Source: an uncultured Bilophila sp.
GTDB taxonomy: Bacteria > Desulfobacterota > Desulfovibrionia > Desulfovibrionales > Desulfovibrionaceae
Direction: 5' to 3'
Length of the DNA: 64,000 nucleotides
NCBI GenBank assembly: GCA_902373525.1
Contig: CABKMN010000002.1
Span: forward strand, 1 to 64,000
Part shown: piece by piece, positions 24,534-32,334 of the stretch
Position numbering within the stretch: the first letter of the stretch is position 1
Layout of the letters: each line of letters starts with the position of its first letter
The notes under the pieces: generated by a model
What the model was told of the DNA's origin: nothing
Seen by the model: only the letters and a program-made list of their open reading frames with translations
Databases searched by the model: none
Position numbers and translations under genes: made by a program

Positions 24534-25568
24534 ATGAAAAGAATGCTCGTTGCCTGCCTGTTGTGCGCCGCCGCGCTCGGCCTTGCCTTCGGCCCCGCTC
24601 GGGCCGCGTCCAAGATTCCGGTGATCGTGGCCTCGTCCGTGGACGCCAGCCCGCAGAACTACACCAACGTCTTCTACAACAAGTTCGTGGAACTGGCCCA
24701 GCAGTATTCGGACAACGCCTTCGACTTCCAGTTCTTCCCGAGCATGCAGCTCGGCGACGAGCAGGAAACCGTGCGCGGCATCCAGCTCGGCACCATCCAC
24801 ATCGCCAACCTCGCCACCAACAACTACGCGCCGTTCGCGCCGTCCTGCGGCTGGGTGAACATGCCCTACCTGTTCGACACGCTGGAGGAATTCCGCGCGC
24901 TCGTCGACGCCATGTGGGATCAGAACAACGAATGGGCGATCAAGGAAGGCGGCTGCCGCCTGCTGTGCATCCTCGACATCGGGTACCGCCAGCTCACCAC
25001 CAGCGCCAAGCATCCGGTCCGCAAGCTCGAAGACGCCAAGGGCATCAAGATACGCACTCCTCAGAACGCGCTTATGGTGTCCACCTTCAAGGCGCTGGGC
25101 CTCGAACCCACGGCGGTCTCCTTCTCCGAAACCTTCAACGCGCTCCAGCAGGGCGTGGTGGACGGGCAGGAGGGCTGCTTCAACAACGTGGTGACCCTGA
25201 AGTTCTACGAAGCGCAGAAGTACGCCACCATGATCAACTATTCCGTACACAGCGCCAACTTCATCGCCAGCGAGCGCTGGTTGCAGAGCCTGCCCGAAAA
25301 GGAACGCAACGCCCTGATCCGCGCGGGCAGGGAAGCCATGCTCTACGAACGCACCAAGGTCGCGGGCATGCTTGAAGCCGACGACAAGCTGATGCGGGAA
25401 CACGGCATGGAACTGCTCGGCGTGGTCGAAGACCTGCCCGAATGGGTCCGGCTGGGCCGTACCGCGTGGCCCAAGTGTTATGAAGTCATCGGTGACGGCG
25501 ATGCGGCCAAGGGCAAGGCGGTCATCGACATCGTTATGGCCAAGAAGGCCGAACTCTCCAAGAAGTAA
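24534..25568 (+). CDS. dctP: TRAP transporter substrate-binding protein DctP (copy 2)
   Basis: 344 residues, signal peptide to about residue 26, the same DctP fold as copy 1 with LFDTLEEFRALVDAMW and IKIRTPQNALMVSTFKALG. The last two-thirds are identical in protein and mostly in DNA to copy 1; the first third differs at about one residue in six (for example ASPQNYTNVFYNKF versus TSEQNYMNVTYRKL). Since the ligand pocket is built from both lobes, the two copies may differ in affinity or ligand. Start at 24534 with CAGGAG upstream. Confidence 0.9.
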   Translation: MKRMLVACLLCAAALGLAFGPARAASKIPVIVASSVDASPQNYTNVFYNKFVELAQQYSDNAFDFQFFPSMQLGDEQETVRGIQLGTIHIANLATNNYAPFAPSCGWVNMPYLFDTLEEFRALVDAMWDQNNEWAIKEGGCRLLCILDIGYRQLTTSAKHPVRKLEDAKGIKIRTPQNALMVSTFKALGLEPTAVSFSETFNALQQGVVDGQEGCFNNVVTLKFYEAQKYATMINYSVHSANFIASERWLQSLPEKERNALIRAGREAMLYERTKVAGMLEADDKLMREHGMELLGVVEDLPEWVRLGRTAWPKCYEVIGDGDAAKGKAVIDIVMAKKAELSKK

Positions 25569-25574
25569 GCAACA

Positions 25575-25601
25575 GGGCGGGGAGGGGTTCCCTTCCCGCC
25601 C
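25575..25601. terminator. Hairpin between dctP and dctQ
   Basis: GGGCGGG pairs with CCCGCCC around a G/C/T-rich loop, immediately after the dctP stop. Hairpins here usually keep receptor mRNA more abundant than membrane-subunit mRNA. Confidence 0.45.
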
Positions 25602-25618
25602 CCTCTCCGGGAGGAATC

Positions 25619-26125
25619 ATGAAGGTTTTACGCTGGCTTGACGAGTGGGCCGAAGAATTTTGCGTCTCGGTCATGTTGTCTCTGCTCATCATCTTTCTGG
25701 GGACCGAAGTCTTTTCCCGGTTCCTGCTCGGCAAATCCTTCTCGTGGGTCGAGGAGCTGTGCCGCTACCTGTTCGTGTGGGCTTCCTATCTCGGCGTCGC
25801 CATCGCGGTGAAGCGCAAGGAACAGCTCCGGGTCCTGATGCTCATGGACACGCTGGAGAAGCGTTTCCCCCGGCTGGTCAAGGTCTGTTACGTCGTTTCG
25901 GAACTTTCGTTCGCGGTGTTCTGCATCCTCGTGTTCTGCTACAGCATCACCATGCTGGAGAACATGACCCGGTTCAAGCAGGTTTCCGCCTCCCTCGAAA
26001 TCAACGTGATGTACGCCTACCTCATCATCCCGCTCAGCATGGCGATCACGACGTTCCGCGTCATTCAGGGCCTGTACCGCGACTTCAGGAACCATACGCT
26101 TCACTTCCAGGGCAGGGAGGACTAG
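25619..26125 (+). CDS. dctQ: TRAP transporter small permease DctQ
   Basis: 168 residues with about four transmembrane helices: LSLLIIFLGTEVFSRFLLG, then the conserved SFSWVEELCRYLFVWASYLG typical of DctQ, followed by helices in the second half. It couples to DctM to form the sodium-dependent importer. Start at 25619 (GGGAGGAATC upstream). Its stop is 3 bp before the dctM start, so they are translationally coupled. Confidence 0.9.
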   Translation: MKVLRWLDEWAEEFCVSVMLSLLIIFLGTEVFSRFLLGKSFSWVEELCRYLFVWASYLGVAIAVKRKEQLRVLMLMDTLEKRFPRLVKVCYVVSELSFAVFCILVFCYSITMLENMTRFKQVSASLEINVMYAYLIIPLSMAITTFRVIQGLYRDFRNHTLHFQGRED

Positions 26126-26128
26126 ACC

Positions 26129-27397
26129 ATGCTGCTCGTCATCTCGTTCGTCTTCTTCATGCTGCTCGGGGTGCCGCTGTTCGGCGTCATCGGGCTGGCC
26201 TCCATCATTTCGATGGTCGGCATGCCGTTCCCGATGGAATTCATTCCCCAGAACCTGTACACCGGCATGGACCAGTTCCCGCTCATCGCCACCATCGGCT
26301 TCGTGATGGCCGGGTTCCTCATGGAACCGGCGGGCATCACCGGCGAAATCATCGAAGTCGCCAAGAAGGCCGTGGGCAACATCCGGGGCGGCCTCGCCAT
26401 GGTCACCATCCTCGCCTGCATGATCTTCGCCGCGCTCAGCGGCTCCGGCCCCGCCACCACGGCGGCCATCGGGAGCATCATGATTCCGGGCATGATCAGC
26501 GCGGGCTACCGCAAGGACGACGCGGCGGCCGTGTCCGCCACGGGCGGCACCCTCGGCATCCTGATCCCGCCGAGCAACCCCATGATCATCTACGGCGTGG
26601 TGGCGAACACCTCTATCGCCGGGCTGTTCATGGCGGGCTTCATCCCCGGCTTCGTGCTGACGACCACCATGTGCCTCACCGCCTACTGCATCGCCCGCAA
26701 GCGCGGCTACCGCGGCACCGGCGAAACGTTCTCCTTCCTCGCGCTGCTCAAGGCCATCTGGAACGGCAAGTGGGCGCTCGCCACTCCGGCGATCATCCTC
26801 GGCGGCATCTACGCGGGCGTGTTCACGCCGACCGAAGCCGCCGAAGTCGGCGTGCTCTGGACGCTGTTCGTGGGCCTGTTCGTGTACCGCAAGCTGACGT
26901 GGAAGAACATTTCCTCGGCCCTCATCCGCACTTCGGCCTTCGCGGGTTCCGCCACCGTGCTCGTCGGCGTCTCGATGGCCTTCTCGCGGCTGCTGACCCT
27001 GTACCACATCCCGCAGACCGTGGGCGCGTTCCTCGCCTCCATTTCCACCGACCCGACGATCACCCTGCTGCTCATCGCCCTGTTCATCTTCCTGTGCGGC
27101 TTCGTGGCCGATACGCTGGCGATGGTCGTGGTGCTCGCGCCGGTGTTCCTGCCCATCACCAACGCCCTCGGCATCCATCCGATCCAGCTCGGCGTCATGT
27201 TCGTGGTGTGCTGCGAAACCGGCTTCCTGACCCCGCCCTTCGGCGCGAACCTGTTCATCACCATGAAGATCACCGACGTGAAGCTGGAGGAAGTGGCCGT
27301 GAAGTCCTTCCCCTACCTGTGCGCCATCTGGCTGCTCATCTTCATCATCGCGGCCTGCCCGCAGTTCGTGATGTTCCTGCCGAACCTGCTCATGTAG
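26129..27397 (+). CDS. dctM: TRAP transporter large permease DctM
   Basis: 422 residues, about 12 transmembrane helices. Family signatures: ALSGSGPATTAAIGSIMIPG, SATGGTLGILIPPSNPMIIY and TEAAEVGVLW. The Na+ and substrate translocation subunit of the secondary importer together with DctQ and the two DctP receptors encoded just before. The stop is followed by a nested hairpin at 27412-27452. Confidence 0.92.
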   Translation: MLLVISFVFFMLLGVPLFGVIGLASIISMVGMPFPMEFIPQNLYTGMDQFPLIATIGFVMAGFLMEPAGITGEIIEVAKKAVGNIRGGLAMVTILACMIFAALSGSGPATTAAIGSIMIPGMISAGYRKDDAAAVSATGGTLGILIPPSNPMIIYGVVANTSIAGLFMAGFIPGFVLTTTMCLTAYCIARKRGYRGTGETFSFLALLKAIWNGKWALATPAIILGGIYAGVFTPTEAAEVGVLWTLFVGLFVYRKLTWKNISSALIRTSAFAGSATVLVGVSMAFSRLLTLYHIPQTVGAFLASISTDPTITLLLIALFIFLCGFVADTLAMVVVLAPVFLPITNALGIHPIQLGVMFVVCCETGFLTPPFGANLFITMKITDVKLEEVAVKSFPYLCAIWLLIFIIAACPQFVMFLPNLLM

Positions 27398-27411
27398 CCC
27401 CTCCCGGGGAG

Positions 27412-27452
27412 CCTCCCGTGTGGCGGACCTGCCCTGTCCGCCATGCGGGAGG
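27412..27452. terminator. Nested hairpin between dctM and the orphan binding protein
   Basis: Outer arms CCTCCCG and CGGGAGG enclose an inner TGGCGGAC/GTCCGCCA stem. No T-run follows, so it may attenuate or process the transcript. Confidence 0.45.
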
Positions 27453-27486
27453 ACGCCCTTCACGCCAACCTTACGGAGCATTCGTC

Positions 27487-28545
27487 ATGATGCTGAAACA
27501 TATCAAGATGCTGTTGGCCGCCGCGCTGCTGGCGGCCCTTCCGCTCGTCTCCGCCGCCGGGGCGGCGCAGCCCGCGCCCGCCAAGCTCTCGAGCGCATGG
27601 ATGGGCGAGCACGAAACCTTCGTCGCGTGGTACGCCAAACAGCACGGCTGGGACAAGGAGGCCGGGTTCGACCTGACCATGATGCCCTTCGATTCGGGCA
27701 AGAACATCGTGGAGAGCCTCGCGGCCTACGACTGGGCCGTCGCCGGGTGCGGCGCGGTGCCCGCGCTGACCACGCCGCTCAGCGACTACCTCTACATCAT
27801 CGCGGTCGCCAACGACGAATCCGCGAACAACGCCGTATACGTGCGGCCCGACAGCCCGATCCTCGCCGCCAAGGGCACCAACCCCTCCTATCCCGACGTG
27901 TACGGCTCCGCCGTCACCGTGGGCAAGGCCGACATCCTGTACCCCAGGGGGACGTCCGCCCATTACCTTCTCGACACATGGCTGCACATCCTCGGCCTGT
28001 CGGAAAAGGACGTGAAATTGCAGGAGATGGACCCCACCCCGGCCCTGAGCGCCTTCACCGGCGGCGTGGGAAACGCCGTGGCCCTGTGGGCTCCGCTGAC
28101 CTACGAGGCCGAAGCCAAGGGCTACAAGTCCGTGGCGACCTCCAAGGAATGCGGGATCACCCAGCTCGTCCTGCTGGTGGCGAACCGCCGTTTCGCGGAC
28201 GCGCATCCCGAGCGGGTGCAGGCCTTCCTCAAGATGTACCTGCGCGGCATCGAGGCCATGCGCACCGTGCCCGCCAAGGAACTCGCCGCCGACTACGTCC
28301 GGTTTTACAAGGAATGGACCGGCCATGATCTGACGCCCGAAATGGCCCTCGCCGATCTGGAGAGCCACCCCGTGTTCACGCTCGACGAGCAGCTCGCCAT
28401 GTTCGCCCCCGGCGGCAACGTGCAGAAGGCCCTCGGCGCCATCGTGGACTTCTCCATCCGCCACGGCTCCTTCACCCCCGAGCAGATCGACAAAATGAAG
28501 AGCAAGACCCGCGTGACCGCCCGTTTCCTCGAACAGCTCAAGTAA
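27487..28545 (+). CDS. NitT/TauT-type (TauA/SsuA-like) substrate-binding protein, orphan
   Basis: 352 residues; signal peptide to about residue 25, then a NMT1/SsuA-like fold (KAVAWYAK-type WYAKQHGWDKEAGFDLTMMP, PALSAFTGGVGNAVALWAPL and ADAHPERVQAFLKMYLRG). Such proteins normally feed ABC importers for nitrate, sulfonates, thiamin precursors or bicarbonate. No ABC permease or ATPase gene lies in the window, so it may serve a distant transporter or act as a periplasmic scavenger. It follows a TRAP operon and two amidohydrolases, which makes an organic nitrogen or sulfonate ligand plausible but unproven. Followed by an intrinsic terminator. Confidence 0.82.
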   Translation: MMLKHIKMLLAAALLAALPLVSAAGAAQPAPAKLSSAWMGEHETFVAWYAKQHGWDKEAGFDLTMMPFDSGKNIVESLAAYDWAVAGCGAVPALTTPLSDYLYIIAVANDESANNAVYVRPDSPILAAKGTNPSYPDVYGSAVTVGKADILYPRGTSAHYLLDTWLHILGLSEKDVKLQEMDPTPALSAFTGGVGNAVALWAPLTYEAEAKGYKSVATSKECGITQLVLLVANRRFADAHPERVQAFLKMYLRGIEAMRTVPAKELAADYVRFYKEWTGHDLTPEMALADLESHPVFTLDEQLAMFAPGGNVQKALGAIVDFSIRHGSFTPEQIDKMKSKTRVTARFLEQLK

Positions 28546-28568
28546 AGACTCCGCCCGCTCGCAACGGG

Positions 28569-28598
28569 AAAAGGCCGCTCTTCGGGGCGGCCTTTTTT
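28569..28598 (+). terminator. Intrinsic terminator of the amidohydrolase/TRAP operon
   Basis: AAGGCCGC pairs with GCGGCCTT around a CTCTTCGGG-type loop, followed by TTTTTT on the plus strand, 24 bp after the binding-protein stop. Confidence 0.8.
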
Positions 28599-28954
28599 GT
28601 GCGCGGACGGGGGGTGCGCCGCCCGGATCGGATTTCCGGCGCACGCCGGAGGTCTGGCTTCCGTCCCGCCTGCTGACGCTCCCCGCACGCTCTCCGTGCG
28701 GGTCGTTTGGCGGTGGGGCGGCGGAGAGCCGTCCGGAAGGCCACGGGGGACGGCGCTGGCCGGGGGCGTTTCGAGTGCGCCGTCGATTGAGGCGGCGCAC
28801 CGGCGGAGGCGTCCGGCGGAACGCGTGCGGCGGGTTTCCGGGCTTGCCGCTGGGGTCCTCCGGCCCCGTTGCCTCTGATCATAGTTGTTGTGTCTTCAAT
28901 CCAATAAGGCTATCCTTCTTCCCTTCTACCGATATGTATACCCGCAGGAGCATC
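28599..28954. other. Intergenic stretch before the DEAD-box helicase
   Basis: About 355 bp, very G+C-rich to about 28880, then A/T-richer up to the helicase ribosome site (CAGGAGCATC). No gene or repeat recognised. The long leader, about 75 bp of which is A/T-rich, may hold a promoter and 5' UTR regulating helicase expression at low temperature, as in other deaD genes; not shown by sequence. Confidence 0.3.
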
Positions 28955-30742
28955 ATGACCGTTTCTTTTGAAGCATTGGGGCTGTCCCCGGAACTGTTGA
29001 AAGCTGTTGAAGATTTGGGGTTTGAAGAACCTTCCCCCATTCAGATTTTGGCCATTCCCTCGTTGTTGGCGGGCCGGGATGCGGTCGGTCAGGCGCAGAC
29101 CGGCACCGGCAAGACGGCGGCGTTCGGCCTGCCCATTCTCGAAAAGGCCGTTCCCGGCAGGACCGTGCAGGCGCTGGTGCTTTGCCCGACGCGCGAACTG
29201 GCCATTCAGGTTTCCGAGGAATTGAGCAAGCTGGCCGTGCACAAGCGGGCGATCTCGATTCTGCCGATCTACGGCGGGCAGCCCATCGAACGTCAGATCA
29301 GGGCCCTCGCCAAGGGTGCACAGGTGGTCGTGGGCACGCCGGGCCGGGTCATCGACCATTTGCAGCGCGGCACGCTGCGCCTGAGCGACGCGGGTATCGT
29401 GGTGCTGGACGAAGCGGACGAAATGTTGGACATGGGATTCCGCGAGGACATTGAGGCCATTCTGGAGCAGAGTCCGGCGGATTGCCAGAAAGTCCTGTTT
29501 TCCGCCACCATGCCGCAGCCGATCCGCGAACTGAGCAAGCGCTTTTTGCGCGAGCCGGAGATGCTGACCATCGCCCACAAGATGCTCACCGTGCCCGCCA
29601 TCGAGCAGGTGTACTATGAGGTGCGCCCGTACCAGAAAATGGACGCGTTGTGTCGGGTGCTGGACTCGCAGGGCTTCCGCAAGGCGCTGGTGTTCTGCGC
29701 CACCAAGCGCAGCGTGGACGAGGTTTCCATCCATTTGCAGCAGCGCGGCTATCAGGCCGACGGCCTGCACGGCGACCTGAACCAGACGCAGCGGGACCGG
29801 GTGATGAGCCGTTTCCGCACCGACGGCCTCGAAATTCTGGTGGCGACCGACGTTGCCGCGCGCGGCATCGACGTGGACGATGTGGACGCGGTGATCAACT
29901 ACGACATTCCCCACGACATCGAAGGCTACGTGCACCGGATCGGGCGCACGGGCCGCGCCGGGCGCGAAGGCAAGGCGTTTACCTTCGTAACCGTGCGCGA
30001 ACAATATAAAATCCGTGAAATCATCCGCTACACCAAGGCCCGGATCACGCAGGGCCAGTTGCCGACGCTGCGCGACGTGCACAATATCCGCACCTCCAAG
30101 CTGCTGGAAGAAGTCCGCCGGACGCTGGCCGAAGGCTCTTTGGACCGCTGGCGGGTGCTGGTGGAAGAGTTTCAGAACGAGCAGTTCCCGGACGGCGACG
30201 TGCCCGCGCGCGATATTTCCGCCGCGTTGCTCAAACTGCTGATGCAGCGGGATTTCGGCAATCAGGACAACGCCAACGAAATCGACGCGCTGGCGGTTGA
30301 GCCGCGCCGTCCCGCCGGAGACGCCGACGGCAGACCGAAAAGCAAGGTCCCGCCGCGTCTGCGCAGGCCGGAGAACGAGTCCATGTGCCGCCTTCAGGTG
30401 AACGTGGGGCACACGCACGACGTTACGCCGCGCGCGCTGGTGGGCGCGATCACCGGCGAAAGCGGCATCCCCGGACGCAGCATCGGGGCCATCGATATCC
30501 AGAAGCATTGCAGCGTGGTGGAAGTGTCCGCCGAGCTGGCCGACCATGTGCTGGCCGTCCTCAACAAGGGCGTCTTCATCAGCGGGGTCAAGGTTTCGGC
30601 GACCAAGGACGAGGGCTCCGATGGCCCGCGTCCGCGCAAGCCCTTCAAGCCCGGACCGCGCCGCGGACATCCCGGCGGCAAATTCGGCAAGAAACCGCGC
30701 GGGGCCACGTCGGGCAGAAAAGCCTATGAAGAGTCCCACTAG
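28955..30742 (+). CDS. deaD: DEAD-box ATP-dependent RNA helicase (DeaD/CsdA type)
   Basis: 595 residues with the full motif set: Q motif near FEEPSPIQ, AQTGTGKTAAFGLP (I), PTREL (Ia), VLDEADEMLDMGF (II), SATMP (III), ATDVAARGIDVDDVD (V) and HRIGRTGRAGR (VI). A DbpA-type RNA-binding domain follows (about residues 480-555; CRLQVNVGHTHDVTPRALVG) and then a basic Arg/Lys/Gly tail. It unwinds RNA duplexes in ribosome assembly and mRNA decay. Start at 28955 chosen for the Q-motif spacing and the CAGGAG site. Stands alone. Confidence 0.95.
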   Translation: MTVSFEALGLSPELLKAVEDLGFEEPSPIQILAIPSLLAGRDAVGQAQTGTGKTAAFGLPILEKAVPGRTVQALVLCPTRELAIQVSEELSKLAVHKRAISILPIYGGQPIERQIRALAKGAQVVVGTPGRVIDHLQRGTLRLSDAGIVVLDEADEMLDMGFREDIEAILEQSPADCQKVLFSATMPQPIRELSKRFLREPEMLTIAHKMLTVPAIEQVYYEVRPYQKMDALCRVLDSQGFRKALVFCATKRSVDEVSIHLQQRGYQADGLHGDLNQTQRDRVMSRFRTDGLEILVATDVAARGIDVDDVDAVINYDIPHDIEGYVHRIGRTGRAGREGKAFTFVTVREQYKIREIIRYTKARITQGQLPTLRDVHNIRTSKLLEEVRRTLAEGSLDRWRVLVEEFQNEQFPDGDVPARDISAALLKLLMQRDFGNQDNANEIDALAVEPRRPAGDADGRPKSKVPPRLRRPENESMCRLQVNVGHTHDVTPRALVGAITGESGIPGRSIGAIDIQKHCSVVEVSAELADHVLAVLNKGVFISGVKVSATKDEGSDGPRPRKPFKPGPRRGHPGGKFGKKPRGATSGRKAYEESH

Positions 30743-30840
30743 CGGAGCTTGCCCCGAGGCGGTTGCGCCGCCAGTATCCCGACGCGTACCGAACGGCGCG
30801 TGTGCAGCCGACGTTTCGCCGGGATTCTCCCGATGAGTCT

Positions 30841-30934
30841 ATGATGCCAAGCCGTTCCTGAGGGAATGCCGATACGCCTTCCGCCCCCGTCCCGAACGGA
30901 TGGGGGCGGAAGGCGTATCGGTTTGAGGCATCAT
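30841..30934. terminator. Large nested inverted repeat after the helicase gene
   Basis: An almost perfect 20-bp stem (CCGATACGCCTTCCGCCCCC with GGGGGCGGAAGGCGTATCGG, 30869-30888/30902-30921) around a 13-base loop, enclosed by outer ATGATGCC (30841-30848) and GGCATCAT (30927-30934). It starts 99 bp after the helicase stop. It could terminate or protect the helicase mRNA, but its size and two-level symmetry are unusual. Confidence 0.55.
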
Positions 30935-31752
30935 GCCGCTCTCTTCTGGTCGCATGAAACGGGAGCCTCCGTCAGCGCCCGTCGCGTTTTGCGTTCGGGG
31001 CGGCGACGAACACGAGTTCCGCAAGGGTGAATGCTCCATACATGTAAAGCATTTTTCACCGCGCTCCGCCCAGCGCCTCCATCGTTTGTGTCCCCCCTCC
31101 AGTCCCCGGACGAGCACCGCTCATCCGGGGACTTATGGTTTGCGCGTCGGGACGATTTCCGCATGGAAACGCGTCGTTCCGTACATCCGGCGGGAGAGCG
31201 GGCAGGCTTGTCCCGTGACAGGTTGAACTCTTCCGGCCTGTTACGGTGAGGGCGCAGAGTCGCGACAGGCCGTGTCGGGTGCTCCGGGCGCACGCCGGTA
31301 CGGCAAAAGGAAACGGGGGAAAGCGTTTGTCAGCCGCCCAAAGCCTTTGGTGATGCCATATGAACACGATTGAGGATCGAACACGCGCCGGACCAAACGA
31401 AAGGGCATCGTACGACGGCTTTCCCGAACGATTGATAGGTAAACCAATAACAACGTCCGGCTCGTGAAGCATCCGCCGTGAAAGCATACCGGCGGCCAAA
31501 CCGCGCACGCTGTATCCGTTTTGCGAAACCGTACGGAATTCCCGCGTGTCCTTCCCGTTTTGAGAACGCGTCTCCCGGATGGCGCATACGCTGATAACTC
31601 ACCAAGATGTAAAGAATATCATCTATCTCATCTTGCTGTCCGCTCAAGCCGCCCCTAGACTGGGCACAATGAGGAATCGAAAGGACGGCTCCGAATCGGA
31701 AAACCGATTCCATACCGGCGGTTTTCATCACACATCACAAAGGGGAAGGACC
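30935..31752. other. Long intergenic stretch before the Mo-hydroxylase operon
   Basis: About 820 bp without a recognised gene; open frames here have no conserved-looking protein. A hairpin AGTCCCCGGA / TCCGGGGACT lies at 31101-31133. The last 170 bp become A/T-richer (AAGATGTAAAGAATATCATC), a likely promoter area for the molybdenum-hydroxylase operon, with AAGGGGAAGGACC just before its start. Confidence 0.4.
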
Positions 31753-32334
31753 ATGAACAGTGAAGCAACGGTGCCCGAGATCGAAAAAAGGCCCTTGAGC
31801 ATGATCGTCAACGGCAGGAAGGTCGGCCCAATCGACGTGCCGGTCGGCATGCCGATGATCGATTTTCTGCACCAGTATCTCCATTTGACCGGGACGCATT
31901 TCGGTTGCGGGCAGGGCGTCTGCCATGCCTGCACCGTCGTCGAAGTGCGGCCGGACGGAAGTCTGGTCGAGGCCCGGACCTGCATCGCCAATGCCCACGC
32001 CTTTGACGGCAAGACGATTATCACCATCGAAGGGCAGGCGAAAACGGACGGAAAGGGCAACATCACGGAACTGACGCCGATTCAGAAAGCCTTCATCGAA
32101 CATTTTTCGTTCCAGTGCGGCTATTGCACCTCAGGATTCGTCGCGGGCGCGACCGTCTTTATCGATCACCTCAAACGCGAGCCGGTCAAACGCGCCGAGC
32201 TGGAGGGCGCGATAGAAAACGCGCTCAACGATCACATTTGCCGCTGCACGGGATACGTGCGGTATTATGAAGCCGTGCGGGATGTCGCTCTCGCCACGCC
32301 CGGATGCGTGATCGAACAGGCGGATTCGTTATGA
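31753..32334 (+). CDS. 2Fe-2S subunit of a xanthine-oxidase-family Mo hydroxylase
   Basis: 193 residues with two [2Fe-2S] domains: a plant-type ferredoxin N-terminus (FGCGQGVCHACTVVEV plus a distal Cys in ARTCIAN) and a helical C-terminal domain (QCGYCTSGF and HICRCTGYV). It passes electrons from the Mo centre to the next carrier. Unusually, no FAD subunit gene is present; a three-heme cytochrome c is encoded next, overlapping the stop by ATGA. No Tat signal is visible, so it probably rides with the Tat-exported large subunit. Start at 31753 after AAGGGGAAGGACC. Confidence 0.88.
   Translation: MNSEATVPEIEKRPLSMIVNGRKVGPIDVPVGMPMIDFLHQYLHLTGTHFGCGQGVCHACTVVEVRPDGSLVEARTCIANAHAFDGKTIITIEGQAKTDGKGNITELTPIQKAFIEHFSFQCGYCTSGFVAGATVFIDHLKREPVKRAELEGAIENALNDHICRCTGYVRYYEAVRDVALATPGCVIEQADSL

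Noticed and set aside
25628..27481. 617-codon minus-strand frame opposite dctQ/dctM
   Set aside because: Composition is dominated by His, Glu, Asp, Gly and Arg, as expected from the complement of hydrophobic-rich transport genes. The plus-strand DctQ and DctM have clear signatures.
25645..27486. Plus-strand N-terminal part of a 966-codon frame reading over dctQ/dctM
   Set aside because: Wrong-frame reading of dctQ and dctM; only the part from 27487 is a real protein, with its own signal peptide.
28910..30739. 609-codon minus-strand frame opposite the helicase gene
   Set aside because: The plus strand has all DEAD-box motifs in order; the complement is His/Arg-rich with no domain.
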